Positions 28,134 to 36,756 of a DNA stretch of 44,824 nucleotides are shown one piece after another. The position numbers and the translations under genes were made by a program. The stretch spans positions 1 to 44,824 of the forward strand of contig JAIMBB010000012.1 in NCBI GenBank assembly GCA_023511655.1. The letters run 5' to 3'. Under the pieces are notes generated by a model. That model was not told the DNA's origin, made no database searches, and worked only from the letters and a program-made list of their open reading frames with translations. Source of the DNA: Anaerolineae bacterium. GTDB lineage: Bacteria; Chloroflexota; Anaerolineae; J036; Brachytrichaceae. How positions within the stretch are numbered: position 1 is the first letter of the stretch; the number at the start of each line of letters is the position of its first letter.

Positions 28134-30794
28134 TCAGGGCAGAGGAATGGTAACGCGGTCTTCGTAACGCTCGTCGAGCGGCGGCAGGATCAGCCGGTTC
28201 ACGCTGTTGTATACCACTACGCTGCCGCGCAGCGCGCCCCGATAGTCGCCCAGGTCGAAGGGGTGGCGATCCATCACCTGCGCATCGCGGATCCACTTGA
28301 GCGTGGGGATGGCGCCCAGGGCCGGCACGCCGTCGTGAGTGCGATACAGGCCATCGCCTTCGATGCGCATCGAGATGATGTAGTCGTTCACCAGCGGCCG
28401 CGCAGCCAGCCAGTGCAGGTCTACCTTGAGCGATGGGTTCGTGCGGTGGGCGTTCGAGCTGACCAGCACCACTTGGTTGGCGAACGGGATGTAGCGCTGG
28501 CCGGCGCGATAATCGGGCAGGCCTTGGCTGGTCGTGGCTACTTGTATGCCATGCGTCGGTGCAATGTCGAACGCCAGCGAGAGGTATTGTGGCCGCGCCG
28601 GCTCGGTCGCCGCGCTCAGCAGCCTGGCCGGGGCGAGCGGGCGGCCGGCGGCATCCGTCAACCCCACCTCGATCGCCGACCGACCGAGCCGCCAGTGCGT
28701 CCACACGCGCAGTCGTCCGGGCAGGCCGGCGTCGTAGTCGGCGCCGATGAGCTGCGGCTGCTGCGGCATCTGGCCCCATGCGTCGCCGAGCGGGTGCTGC
28801 GTGGCCGGTGGCCATGTCGCGGGCGTGACGTGGAGCGTGCCCACGGCAGCGAAGTCCGCCCCGTCTGGAGTGCGATATTGCACGAAGCCCGACCCGGTGG
28901 CGCGGTAAGCGCCAACGAGCACCGGGTATGCGCCGGGTGACAAATCGAGCGGGACGCCCAACACAACGCGCCGGCCGTGGTAATCGCCCGGGGATGCATT
29001 GGGCGCCAGGCGCACATCGGCATTTGCCGCCAGCCGGCCGTCCGGCCGCAAAATGCGCACGGTGATGGAATCGCCCGGCAGCGCCGCCGCGGGCGAATAC
29101 CAGCCGATGTCCATCTCGACGGCCTGGCCGACTTCCACCGTTCGGCCATCAGCGCCCAACGGCCCGACCACGCGGATGCGCTCGTCAAACAGGACGCTTT
29201 GCGCGGCCTCGGGCGGCTGAAAGCGCTCGGCTACCTGCCAAACTGGCCGGCTGCTGAGCGGCAGGGCGCGCAAGCCACGGGCAGCCAGCTCATCGGCGAA
29301 CAACGAGGTGACGAAAGTGGGCTGCGCACGGGCGCTTTGCCCGGCGCGTTCGGCGAATGTCCGGGCATAGGGCTGCGCGCCGCGCGGGAAGACGTAGCTC
29401 ACCGTCACGTCTCGGCGCAGGGCTTCCACTTCCTGCAAGGCCCACATCGGCGTGGCCTGGTGCCATTGCGCCAGGATGGCGCCCCCTGGCGGCACGGTGC
29501 GCAGGGCGGCTTCTGCCGACGCCCGCGCGCTGCGGTCGCCGGCCAGGTAAGCGAAACTGGGCCAGCGTTGTGCGCCATCGCGCCAGGCGAGCGCGAGCGC
29601 AAGCAGCAGCGCCGCCGAAGACGCCAGGGGCAAGATGCGCCACAGGCGCCATCGCCCGCCGTGCGCTTGTCTTGCGGCGATGGATCCGAGGCCGGCGCCC
29701 AACACGACGCACAGGATCACCCAACATGGCATGGCGTATTCCACCGTCTGCGGCGCGCGATAGGTGAGGGTGATGAACAGGTGCATGGCCCACGCCGTCA
29801 ACCAGGCGGCCCCCAGGGCGGGCCGCTGCCAGATTAACGCGGCTGCGGCGATGGCCATGAGAACCAGCATCGGCGCGCTGAACTGAAAGGTCAGCAGCGT
29901 GGGCAACAGCGCCAGTCGGTCGGCCAGTAAAGCCGGCGCGGCAAAGGCCAGCATGTCGCCGGCGAACCCCCGCGCAAAGATGTGGGACAGCAAGCCCTCC
30001 GGCGTGGTGAGGTTACCCGGCGCAAAACGCGCGCCCGCCGCATCGCGGATCGGCAAATATAGCCATACCAGTTGTGTCATCACAAGGGCGATCGCTGCGC
30101 CCAACGCCGCGCGCCGGATAGCGGGCCGATCCGACTGCCAGGCGGCGACGAGCACGTATCCGCCGAGCGCGATGCCGATGAAAACCAGCGATATGTGATG
30201 TCCTATCCCCAGGCCGAAAGCCGCTGCGAACAACACCAGCGTCGAGGCGCGCCCGGTGGCGTGGGCGCGCGCCGAGGCGTACAGCATCAGCGCCGCAAAA
30301 AGCGCCGTCAGGCTGCGGATGTTGGTCGTGGTCGCCTGCGCCCAGAAGGTGGTGCTGGTGCCGAGGGCCAGGGCAGCTGCGAGGCCAGCCAGCAGCGCAA
30401 CCGCGCGTTCGCGCGTTCGACCGTTTGCGTGCTTCAACAGGAGTGCTTTCACAACCGTCATGCTCACCAGCGCTAGCGTTGCCGCCGAGGCCACCACGGA
30501 CAGGAACGACACACGGGCGTAGGGCGAACCGATTGGTATTTGTGCAAATAGCCAGCCGAGCATTGTGAACAAGGGGTAGCCCGGCGGATGAGGGATGCCG
30601 AGGGTGATGGCCGCAATCTGAAATTCGCCGCTGTCGGCCGGCTGTACATCGCCGTTGAGGGTGAGCGTATAAAGCGCAATTGCGACGGCAAAAAGCGTCA
30701 CATGCGCAACGAAATTGAGAATTGAGAATTGAGAATTGAGAAAGAAATTCCAACTCCCGACTCTCAACCGCTCACTTCCGATTTCGTTGCTCAT
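28134..30794 (-). CDS. DUF2723 membrane protein, probable GT-C type glycosyltransferase
   Basis: The 886-residue protein has about 12 membrane helices in its first 430 residues and a large C-terminal part probably outside the membrane. The DUF2723 signature is clear: NGDVQPADSGEFQ with D49, D54 and E57, then HPPGYPLF. That acidic loop is typical of GT-C enzymes, which move sugars from lipid-linked donors to protein or cell-surface glycans. I start it at ATG 30794, which overlaps the upstream glycosyltransferase by 23 bp and suggests translational coupling; the frame extends further only as antisense. Residues about 18-28 (FLNSQFSILNF) are encoded by four AATTGAG repeats, just before the first helix, so part of the cytoplasmic tail comes from repeat DNA. 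Confidence 0.8.
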   Translation of the reverse strand: MSNEIGSERLRVGSWNFFLNSQFSILNFVAHVTLFAVAIALYTLTLNGDVQPADSGEFQIAAITLGIPHPPGYPLFTMLGWLFAQIPIGSPYARVSFLSVVASAATLALVSMTVVKALLLKHANGRTRERAVALLAGLAAALALGTSTTFWAQATTTNIRSLTALFAALMLYASARAHATGRASTLVLFAAAFGLGIGHHISLVFIGIALGGYVLVAAWQSDRPAIRRAALGAAIALVMTQLVWLYLPIRDAAGARFAPGNLTTPEGLLSHIFARGFAGDMLAFAAPALLADRLALLPTLLTFQFSAPMLVLMAIAAAALIWQRPALGAAWLTAWAMHLFITLTYRAPQTVEYAMPCWVILCVVLGAGLGSIAARQAHGGRWRLWRILPLASSAALLLALALAWRDGAQRWPSFAYLAGDRSARASAEAALRTVPPGGAILAQWHQATPMWALQEVEALRRDVTVSYVFPRGAQPYARTFAERAGQSARAQPTFVTSLFADELAARGLRALPLSSRPVWQVAERFQPPEAAQSVLFDERIRVVGPLGADGRTVEVGQAVEMDIGWYSPAAALPGDSITVRILRPDGRLAANADVRLAPNASPGDYHGRRVVLGVPLDLSPGAYPVLVGAYRATGSGFVQYRTPDGADFAAVGTLHVTPATWPPATQHPLGDAWGQMPQQPQLIGADYDAGLPGRLRVWTHWRLGRSAIEVGLTDAAGRPLAPARLLSAATEPARPQYLSLAFDIAPTHGIQVATTSQGLPDYRAGQRYIPFANQVVLVSSNAHRTNPSLKVDLHWLAARPLVNDYIISMRIEGDGLYRTHDGVPALGAIPTLKWIRDAQVMDRHPFDLGDYRGALRGSVVVYNSVNRLILPPLDERYEDRVTIPLP
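30713..30740. repeat. Four tandem AATTGAG heptamers inside a coding region
   Basis: AATTGAG occurs four times in exact tandem (plus-strand reading), within codons about 18-28 of the DUF2723 gene. A change of one unit (7 bp) would shift the reading frame, and a change of three would keep it. The same heptamer type makes up the inverted repeat at 21038-21110. Confidence 0.95.
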
Positions 30795-31881
30795 AAACCC
30801 GCCTGAATACGGCCAGCGTCTCAACGGCGGTGCGTTCCCAGGTGAACTGAGCGGCGCGCAGCAGCGCGCGCTGGCGCAGCCGTTCGTGCAGGTCGTCTTC
30901 GATGCACGCTGCAATGAGCGCGCCGGCCATGCGCCGCGCGTCTTTCGGCTCGACCAGCATGCCGGCGTTGCCGACCACCTCGCTGATGCTGGCTGCGTTG
31001 CTGCCCACCACCGGCACACCACAGGCCATCGCCTCCAGCGGCGGCAGACCGAAGCCTTCGTAGGTGGATGGGAAGAGAAAGCAGCGCGCCCCGGCGTAGA
31101 GCGCCGGCTTGTCCTCCTCGGCCACGCGGCCGATGAAGCGCACCACGTCGCTTATCTCCAGTCGCTCGGCCATCTCTGCCAGCGAGAGGCGTTCGCCGCC
31201 GTCGGTGAGCACCGGCGTGGATGGCTCGCCGCTGATGACCAGCGGGTATTCTTCGCCGATGGATTCGCCGCACCAAACGTAAACCTGCATCAGCGTCTCG
31301 ATGTTCTTGCGGGCGTCGAAACCACCCAGATACAGCACGTAGCTGTCGGGTAGGCTATAGCGCTCGCGCGCGCGCATCACGTCCTCGTCCGGCACGTTGG
31401 GGGTGAAGCGCGGCTCCACTGCCAGCGGCACTACCGTCACGCGGGCCGCGTCTACGTCCAGATACTTGAGGATGTCCGCTTTGCTGAACTCCGAATCGGT
31501 GAGCAGAGCTGTTGCGTTGGTTGACGAGGCGCGCACCAGGCTAGCGTAGGCGCGCTGCAACGGCCCGCCGCGGTAGGCCGGCAAGGTGATCGGGATCACG
31601 TCGTGGATCGTCACGACGACCGGCACCTCGCTGCGCAAAGGCGGCGCCCAATACGGCACGAAGGCAATGTCGGCGTTCATGCGCCGGGCGGCCCTGGGGA
31701 ATTCGACCTGCTCGAATTGCAGCTTGGCCCAATCGCCACGTCGGCGCGGCGACACGCATTCGACCTGCACCTCCGGTGCGACCACCTTGAGCGCGGCTAA
31801 CAACTGGGCGGCGTATTGCCCGCTGCCCGTCGTCTGCGTCTCAGGCGAATCGAGGAACCAGGCGTTGACGGCAATTTTCAT
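30772..31881 (-). CDS. Glycosyltransferase family 4 protein
   Basis: The 369-residue protein has a GT-B fold. Its N-terminal half begins MKIAVNAWFLDS, followed by a glycine-rich TTGSGQYAAQ acceptor loop. The C-terminal nucleotide-sugar half has VLYLGGFDARKNIETLM, RFIGRVAEEDKPALYAGA and the E-x7-E motif in STYEGFGLPPLEAMACG. These are retaining enzymes building cell-surface polysaccharides or glycolipids. It is soluble, probably membrane-associated. It overlaps the DUF2723 gene downstream, so both probably act in the same surface-glycan pathway. The divergent HTH gene starts 28 bp away. A degraded relative of its N-terminus lies at 32735-32852. Confidence 0.9.
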   Translation of the reverse strand: MKIAVNAWFLDSPETQTTGSGQYAAQLLAALKVVAPEVQVECVSPRRRGDWAKLQFEQVEFPRAARRMNADIAFVPYWAPPLRSEVPVVVTIHDVIPITLPAYRGGPLQRAYASLVRASSTNATALLTDSEFSKADILKYLDVDAARVTVVPLAVEPRFTPNVPDEDVMRARERYSLPDSYVLYLGGFDARKNIETLMQVYVWCGESIGEEYPLVISGEPSTPVLTDGGERLSLAEMAERLEISDVVRFIGRVAEEDKPALYAGARCFLFPSTYEGFGLPPLEAMACGVPVVGSNAASISEVVGNAGMLVEPKDARRMAGALIAACIEDDLHERLRQRALLRAAQFTWERTAVETLAVFRRVYEQRNRK

Positions 31882-31909
31882 GACTGAGGGCTACAATCCC
31901 CTACCGATT

Positions 31910-32602
31910 ATGCCTGATTCACCCTCCCTCGACACCGCGCCGCTACGGCGCCTGACCATCGGCCGGCTGATTCGCAGTGCGCGCGAAGCCGCCGGGCGCT
32001 CCCAGAAAGACTGCGCCCGCTTCGTGGGCATTTCGGTAAAGCGCCTGGCAGCCTATGAGGAGGGCGAGCGTGAGCCTGATTTCATCGAGCTCGAGGCGCT
32101 CGCTCACTTCCTGAACGTGCCGATTCAGGCCTTGATCTACGAAGAGGAAGCCAAACGCCTCCCGCAGGTGCGGGTGAACAATCTGCCGGCGCTGATGCAG
32201 CTCCGCGCGCGCGTGGTGGGCGCCCGGCTGAAGCAGGCTCGGATGGAGAAGGGCGAGTCCCTGAAAGAGGCCGCTCAGGCCATCGGGCTGACCGGCGGGC
32301 AGTTGAACAGCTACGAACTCGGTCGCCGGCCGATGCCGATCACGCTGCTTGAGAAGGCCATGGCGCACTTCGGCCTGCGCGTGGAACAATTGCTCGACCT
32401 GGGCATCGGCCCCATCGGCGAAGCGCAGTTGCGCCTGGAGCAACACGCTCGCTTCGACAGGCTTCCCGAAGAGGTGCGCGCCTTCGTAACCGATCCGGCC
32501 TCGCTGTCCTACTTGCAACTGGCCATGCACCTGAGCAAGATGCCAGCCGGCGACCTGCGCGGTATGGCCAAGGCCCTGCGACAGATCACCGAAGACGAAT
32601 AG
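31910..32602 (+). CDS. Transcriptional regulator with two XRE-type HTH domains
   Basis: The 230-residue protein has two helix-turn-helix domains in tandem, at about 15-70 (RSAREAAGRSQKDCARFVGI, then KRLAAYEEGEREPDF) and 100-155 (LKQARMEKGESLKEAAQAIG, then LNSYELGRRPMP), and a helical tail. Tandem XRE domains suggest binding to a two-part or asymmetric operator. The ATG at 31910 gives a natural start; ATG 31880 would overlap the start codon of the divergent glycosyltransferase, so the promoters must lie inside coding sequence. It probably controls that gene pair, judged by position. Confidence 0.8.
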   Translation: MPDSPSLDTAPLRRLTIGRLIRSAREAAGRSQKDCARFVGISVKRLAAYEEGEREPDFIELEALAHFLNVPIQALIYEEEAKRLPQVRVNNLPALMQLRARVVGARLKQARMEKGESLKEAAQAIGLTGGQLNSYELGRRPMPITLLEKAMAHFGLRVEQLLDLGIGPIGEAQLRLEQHARFDRLPEEVRAFVTDPASLSYLQLAMHLSKMPAGDLRGMAKALRQITEDE

Positions 32603-32686
32603 GGCCGATTGCCGCGCGCCCCAGCCGGCGCATCGTTCATTCGCGCAGGGATCGCCCGACGCAGAGATCCGATCGTCGCGCCCGGC

Positions 32687-32740
32687 TCACTTCAACATCT
32701 CATCGGGCATCATCCGGCCGTCGGCCACGGCGCGGCGATA
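32687..32740 (-). pseudogene. Remnant of the C-terminus of an NAD-dependent epimerase
   Basis: Read on the minus strand this piece codes YRRAVADGRMMPDEMLK and a stop. It closely matches the end of the intact epimerase at 36757-37752 ([16 protein letters not shown]). No other part of an epimerase is present. The upstream side runs directly, in another frame, into the glycosyltransferase remnant 32735-32852. Confidence 0.75.
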
Positions 32741-32852
32741 CGCATTCGAGCTTCACGTCTGGCGCAACCGCGCTCAGCGCGGAGATCAGGTTACGAGCGT
32801 ACTGGCCGCTGCCAGTCGTCTGTTCGTGAGCCGAATCGAGGAACCAGGCGTT
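32735..32852 (-). pseudogene. Remnant of the N-terminus of a family-4 glycosyltransferase
   Basis: Read on the minus strand this codes about 39 residues beginning NAWFLDSAHEQTTGSGQYAR and ending LECVSPRR. It aligns with residues 6-46 of the intact glycosyltransferase at 30772-31881 (NAWFLDSPETQTTGSGQYA, then VECVSPRR). The start codon is gone, and after CVSPRR the frame passes into the epimerase remnant. The two enzyme genes were apparently fused by a deletion and left as scrap. Confidence 0.8.
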
Positions 32853-32858
32853 ACATAC

Positions 32859-33131
32859 ATGCCAGGCAGAACAATCCACCCGGTGATCAAGATGGAGCTT
32901 TACGAGCTTGTCCTTGAGATGAAGTTGCTCGAATGCCGTTTGACGCTCTACGAAGAGAAATACGGCGTCCTGAGCGAAGACTTTTACACGGCGCTCCTGG
33001 CAGGCGCACTTGAGCAATACGATGAGTTCGATGAAACGCGCACGGATTTCAGTCGCTGGAAAGGCATTTACGAAACATGGCGTCGGCGCAAATTCCCGCG
33101 CCTGGCATCAGTTTTGAGCGACCCAACTTGA
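32859..33131 (+). CDS. Small acidic helical protein, antitoxin-sized, unknown function
   Basis: Up to 90 residues from ATG 32859, or 79 from ATG 32892. It is helical and acidic, with MELYELVLEMKLLECRLTLY, a YGVLSEDFYTALLAGALEQYD segment in two overlapping parts, and FDETRTDFSRWKGIYETW. It resembles small proteins found beside toxin genes in cyanobacteria and Chloroflexota, but I cannot name the family. Its end may be damaged: after RRRK the tail is short, and an overlapping +1-type frame (33077-33184) stays open with a protein-like end (FVLDEIEALLILD). It lies directly upstream of the STAND-like ATPase gene. Confidence 0.55.
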   Translation: MPGRTIHPVIKMELYELVLEMKLLECRLTLYEEKYGVLSEDFYTALLAGALEQYDEFDETRTDFSRWKGIYETWRRRKFPRLASVLSDPT

Positions 33132-33176
33132 GTTTCGTGCTTGACGAAATCGAAGCACTGCTTATTCTGGATAGCG

Positions 33177-35285
33177 ATGCATGATCCTCGGTTGTCCGAC
33201 CGGCTGGCTGCCGCTCGGCGCAGTCGCTTCGTCGGTCGAGAAGCTGAACTGACGCTGTTCCGCTCGGCGCTTCAAACGGACGAGCCACCCTTCGCCGTGT
33301 TGCACATTCACGGCCCAAGCGGCGTGGGCAAGACCACACTGCTGCGCCAGTTCGAGAGCGTGGCAGCCGAACATGGCCGCTGCATCGTCCGCCTCGATGC
33401 GCGCAACATCGAGCCATCCCCACCTGGATTTCTTCACGCGCTGCACGAGGCGATAGGCGCAGCGACAGGGCGGCAAATCGACGCGCCGTCGGCCCACATA
33501 CCGGATTGGCCGGTCAACGCCGTGCTCATGCTTGACACGTACGAGCGGTTGGCGCCGCTGGATGCGTGGTTGCGCGAAACGTTCCTGCCGCAACTGCCAG
33601 CGCGCAGTCTGGTCGTGATCGCTGGACGCAACGTGCCTGCTTCGGCGTGGCGCACCGACATTGATTGGGCCGATCTCACGCGCATCGTGTCGTTGCGCAA
33701 TCTGCGCCCCGACGAGAGCAAGACCTATCTGACCGTTCGCGGCGTTCCGGATGATCAGCACGTCAGCGTATTGGCCGTCACGCATGGACACCCACTGGCT
33801 TTGTCGCTCGTCGCTGATGTGCTCAATCAGAACCGTGAGCTGGCTGCCTTGGATTCTCGCCACGCTGTGGACATGGTGCGCGTCTTGCTGGAGCGCTTCG
33901 TGCAGAATGCGCCCGACGCGCAACATCGGCGCGCTCTGGAAGTGTGCGCCGTGGCTTGGGCGACCACCGAGTCGTTGTTGGCTGATGTGCTGCGCGTAGA
34001 GGATGCACACGATCTGTTCGAATGGTTGCGCGGGCTTTCCTTCATCGAACAAGGCTTGCACGGGTTGTTTCCCCACGATCTGGCGCGCGAGGTGCTGGAA
34101 GTGGACCTGCGCTGGCGCAACCCCGACAGCTTCCGGCAGTTGCGCCAGCGCATCGCGGACCACCTGCGCGCCAGGGTGACAAAGGCGCGCGGATTGGAGG
34201 GGCAACGCATTCTGCTCGACTGGCTGTACGCCGGCCGGGACAGCCCGTTCGTCAGACCTTTCTTCGATTGGACAGCGATGGACGTTGCCTACGCCCAACC
34301 CGCTCAACCAGATGACGCGTCGGACATCGTGGACATGGTTCGGAAGCACGAGGGAACCGCATCGGCGCACATCGCAGAGCATTGGCTGCGCCGACAGCTT
34401 CACGCCTTCCTCGTCTTTCGCAACATCGAGGGCGAACGCGTCGGCTTCGTCGCCAACATCGCCTTGCACGAAGCGACGCCGGACGACCTGGCTGCCGACC
34501 CGGCTGCCTCGGCGGCGCTTGAATTTGCCAAACGCTACGGCCCGCCTCGAGAGGATGAAGAAATTTACTATCTCCGCTTGTGGATGGGTCGTGACACGTA
34601 CCAGGCGATCACCTTCGCCATCAACCTGACCTGCGTGAACACCATCCTCCTGTGGATGGCGCGCCCCAACCTGGCATGGAGCTTCATCGCTATGGCCGAT
34701 CCCGAATTCTGGACGCCGCACTTTTCTGAAGTGAACATCCCTCGCTCGCCCGAAGCAGATTTCGAGGTAGGCGGGCGTCGCTATGGCGTCTTTGCCCACG
34801 ACTGGCGGATCGAGCCGATGTCCACTTGGCTGACCGGTCAACCCATCGTGCCGATGACGTTCTCGCAGCCTGAGCAAGCCAAGCTCTCATCGCCGGTGCT
34901 CGTGCTGTCTCAACCGGAGTTTGAGGACGCCGTGCGTCACGCGCTGCGCAACTACACCCGCCCGGACATGTTGGCGGGTAATCCGCTCTTGCGCTCGCGC
35001 CTCGCACTGGAAGCTGCTGAGCAGGAGACAACTGGCGCGCGAGCGACGCCCGTGACGCTTCAGGCCTTGCTTCGTGATGCGGCTGCGACGCTCATTGGGA
35101 ACCCAAAGGATGAGAAGCTTCATCGCGCCGTATGGCACACCTACTTCGAGCCAGCGGCCACGCAGGAACGCGCCGCTGAACTTCTCGATCTGCCCTTCAA
35201 CACCTATCGCTACCATCTGAGCAAGGGCATCGAGCGCATCACCGCGTGGTTGTGGCAGCGTGAATTGCACGGCGTCGCGCGTTGA
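33177..35285 (+). CDS. Large STAND-like AAA ATPase with C-terminal helical/HTH-like region
   Basis: The 702-residue protein starts RFVGREAELTLF, then Walker A GPSGVGKTT (46-54), Walker B AVLMLDTYERL and a sensor region LVVIAGRNVP, as in AAA_16/STAND NTPases that act as signal-triggered switches. A helical region follows to about 340. The middle part (about 390-560) has no familiar motif. The end (about 630-700: RAVWHTYFEPAATQERAAEL and LLDLPFNTYRYHLSKGIERI) looks like a sigma-4/HTH-type helical domain, so a transcription regulator is the likeliest role. I start at ATG 33177, overlapping the small frame upstream by 8 bp; TTG 33141 is less likely. Possibly acquired with the small gene before it. 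Confidence 0.65.
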   Translation: MHDPRLSDRLAAARRSRFVGREAELTLFRSALQTDEPPFAVLHIHGPSGVGKTTLLRQFESVAAEHGRCIVRLDARNIEPSPPGFLHALHEAIGAATGRQIDAPSAHIPDWPVNAVLMLDTYERLAPLDAWLRETFLPQLPARSLVVIAGRNVPASAWRTDIDWADLTRIVSLRNLRPDESKTYLTVRGVPDDQHVSVLAVTHGHPLALSLVADVLNQNRELAALDSRHAVDMVRVLLERFVQNAPDAQHRRALEVCAVAWATTESLLADVLRVEDAHDLFEWLRGLSFIEQGLHGLFPHDLAREVLEVDLRWRNPDSFRQLRQRIADHLRARVTKARGLEGQRILLDWLYAGRDSPFVRPFFDWTAMDVAYAQPAQPDDASDIVDMVRKHEGTASAHIAEHWLRRQLHAFLVFRNIEGERVGFVANIALHEATPDDLAADPAASAALEFAKRYGPPREDEEIYYLRLWMGRDTYQAITFAINLTCVNTILLWMARPNLAWSFIAMADPEFWTPHFSEVNIPRSPEADFEVGGRRYGVFAHDWRIEPMSTWLTGQPIVPMTFSQPEQAKLSSPVLVLSQPEFEDAVRHALRNYTRPDMLAGNPLLRSRLALEAAEQETTGARATPVTLQALLRDAAATLIGNPKDEKLHRAVWHTYFEPAATQERAAELLDLPFNTYRYHLSKGIERITAWLWQRELHGVAR

Positions 35286-35301
35286 CCAGCCAGGCCCATC
35301 C

Positions 35302-35350
35302 CCCGAAGGGTTACCTGATGTGAATCAAGGCTCACCTGGCAACCTTCGGG
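35302..35350 (+). terminator. Hairpin after the STAND-like gene (family copy A)
   Basis: CCCGAAGG (35302-35309) pairs with CCTTCGGG (35343-35350); pairing extends through GTT/AAC with one bulge. AGGATTCT follows, with no proper T run. It probably ends or protects the ATPase mRNA, and its arms resemble the hairpins at 20490 and 37803. Confidence 0.5.
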
Positions 35351-35517
35351 AGGATTCTCCAAACCGAGACCACACATCTTCAGCACAGATTCGGCACTTT
35401 CCTGGCTGGAAAGGTTCGCTGCCGAACGCTACCCTCGCATCCAAGATCGGCAAGTGCGTTTGAAACGCGCTTCTTGTGATAGCCGCGAATGCATTCGCGG
35501 ACTCGAGGAGGCAAACC

Positions 35518-36753
35518 ATGTACGACGTAATCATCGTTGGCGCACGATGTGCGGGCGCGGCCACTGCTCTGTTGTTGGCTCGACGGGGCTATCGGGTGCT
35601 GCTGGTGGACAAAGCCGCCTTTCCAAGCGACACCATTTCTGGCCACCTCATCCTGCATCCCGGCACGCGCAAACTGGCTGAATGGGGCGTGCTGGACAAA
35701 GTGCTGGCGACCGGTTGCCCGCCGATCAACGTGGTCGCACAGGAATTTGGCGACTTCATGCTGAGCGGTGAAGTGCGCACGGAAGATGGCGTTCCGGCAT
35801 GTGTCGGCCCGCGCCGTACGGTGCTCGACAAACTCTTGGTAGATGAGGCCATCGCTGCCGGGGCGACGTTACGGGAAGGCTTCACGTTGACCGAACTGCT
35901 CAGCGACGGCGAATGCGTCGCCGGCATTCGCGGCCATACCCACAACGGCGCAGTCGTGACAGAAGGCGCTCGCATCGTTGTCGGTGCGGACGGTAAGCAT
36001 TCCAAGGTTGCTCAACTCGTCGGAGCGACGTCCTATCGAGAGGTGGGCTCGCTGACGTGCTGGTACATCACCTACTAAGAGGACCTGCCGGTCGCAGGAC
36101 TCGAGTTACACTGGCGACCAGGTCGCGCCGTGTTTGCGTTCCCCACGAACGACGGTCTGACGTTGACCGCCATCGCCTGGCCGCATGACGAGTTTCACCG
36201 CTTTCGCAGCGATATCGAAGGCAATTACTTCGACACGCTGCGCATGATGCCCTCGCTGGCGGAGCGTCTTCCCGCAGCGCGACGAGCCGAACGGTTTACG
36301 GGCATGGCCGACGTGCCGAACTTCTTTCGCCAGCCGTTCGGGCCCGGCTGGGCGCTGGTGGGCGACGCCGGCCACCACAAAGACCCGTTGCTCGCGCGAG
36401 GCATCAGCGACGCCTTCTGCGACGCCGATCTGCTCGCCGCGGCCGTAGACGATGGGTTGAGCGGGCAGCGACCGATGCTTGAAGCACTGGCCCGATATGA
36501 GCAACTTCGCAACGAGCGAGCGATGCCCGACAACGAACTCAACTTGGCAATGGCTCACTTGATAGGCTGGGATTCGCCCGACGTGCTCCGCCTGCGCGCC
36601 GCGCTGCGAAACAACCCAACCCAAGCGAGTCGCTTCTTCGCTGCCAACATGAAAGTCATTCCGCACGAGGCATTCTTCAACCCCGATAACCTTCAGCGCG
36701 TCATTGCGCAGGCGGGGATGCGGCAGGAACAGTTGGCAACTATGCTGGACTAA
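35518..36753 (+). pseudogene. FAD-dependent oxidoreductase (geranylgeranyl-reductase-like) interrupted by one in-frame TAA
   Basis: The ATG at 35518 follows a GAGGAGG ribosome site. The first part has the FAD-binding start YDVIIVGARCAGAATALLL and SGHLILHPGTRKL, and ends at TAA 36076-36078 after LTCWYITY. The same frame then continues EDLPVAGLELHWRPGRAVFA and holds the second FAD motif PFGPGWALVGDAGHHKDP, to the stop at 36753. The whole frame is 411 codons, normal for this family. So this is a complete gene split by one nonsense codon, with no frameshift. Either a recent pseudogene or a base-call error (for example TAC or TGG read as TAA). The family acts on unsaturated lipids or aromatics; the substrate is unknown. 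Confidence 0.85.
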
Positions 36754-36756
36754 TGC

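Noticed and set aside
36076-36078. TAA as programmed readthrough or recoding
   Set aside because: No supporting signal, and TAA is the least readthrough-prone stop; mutation or sequencing error is simpler.
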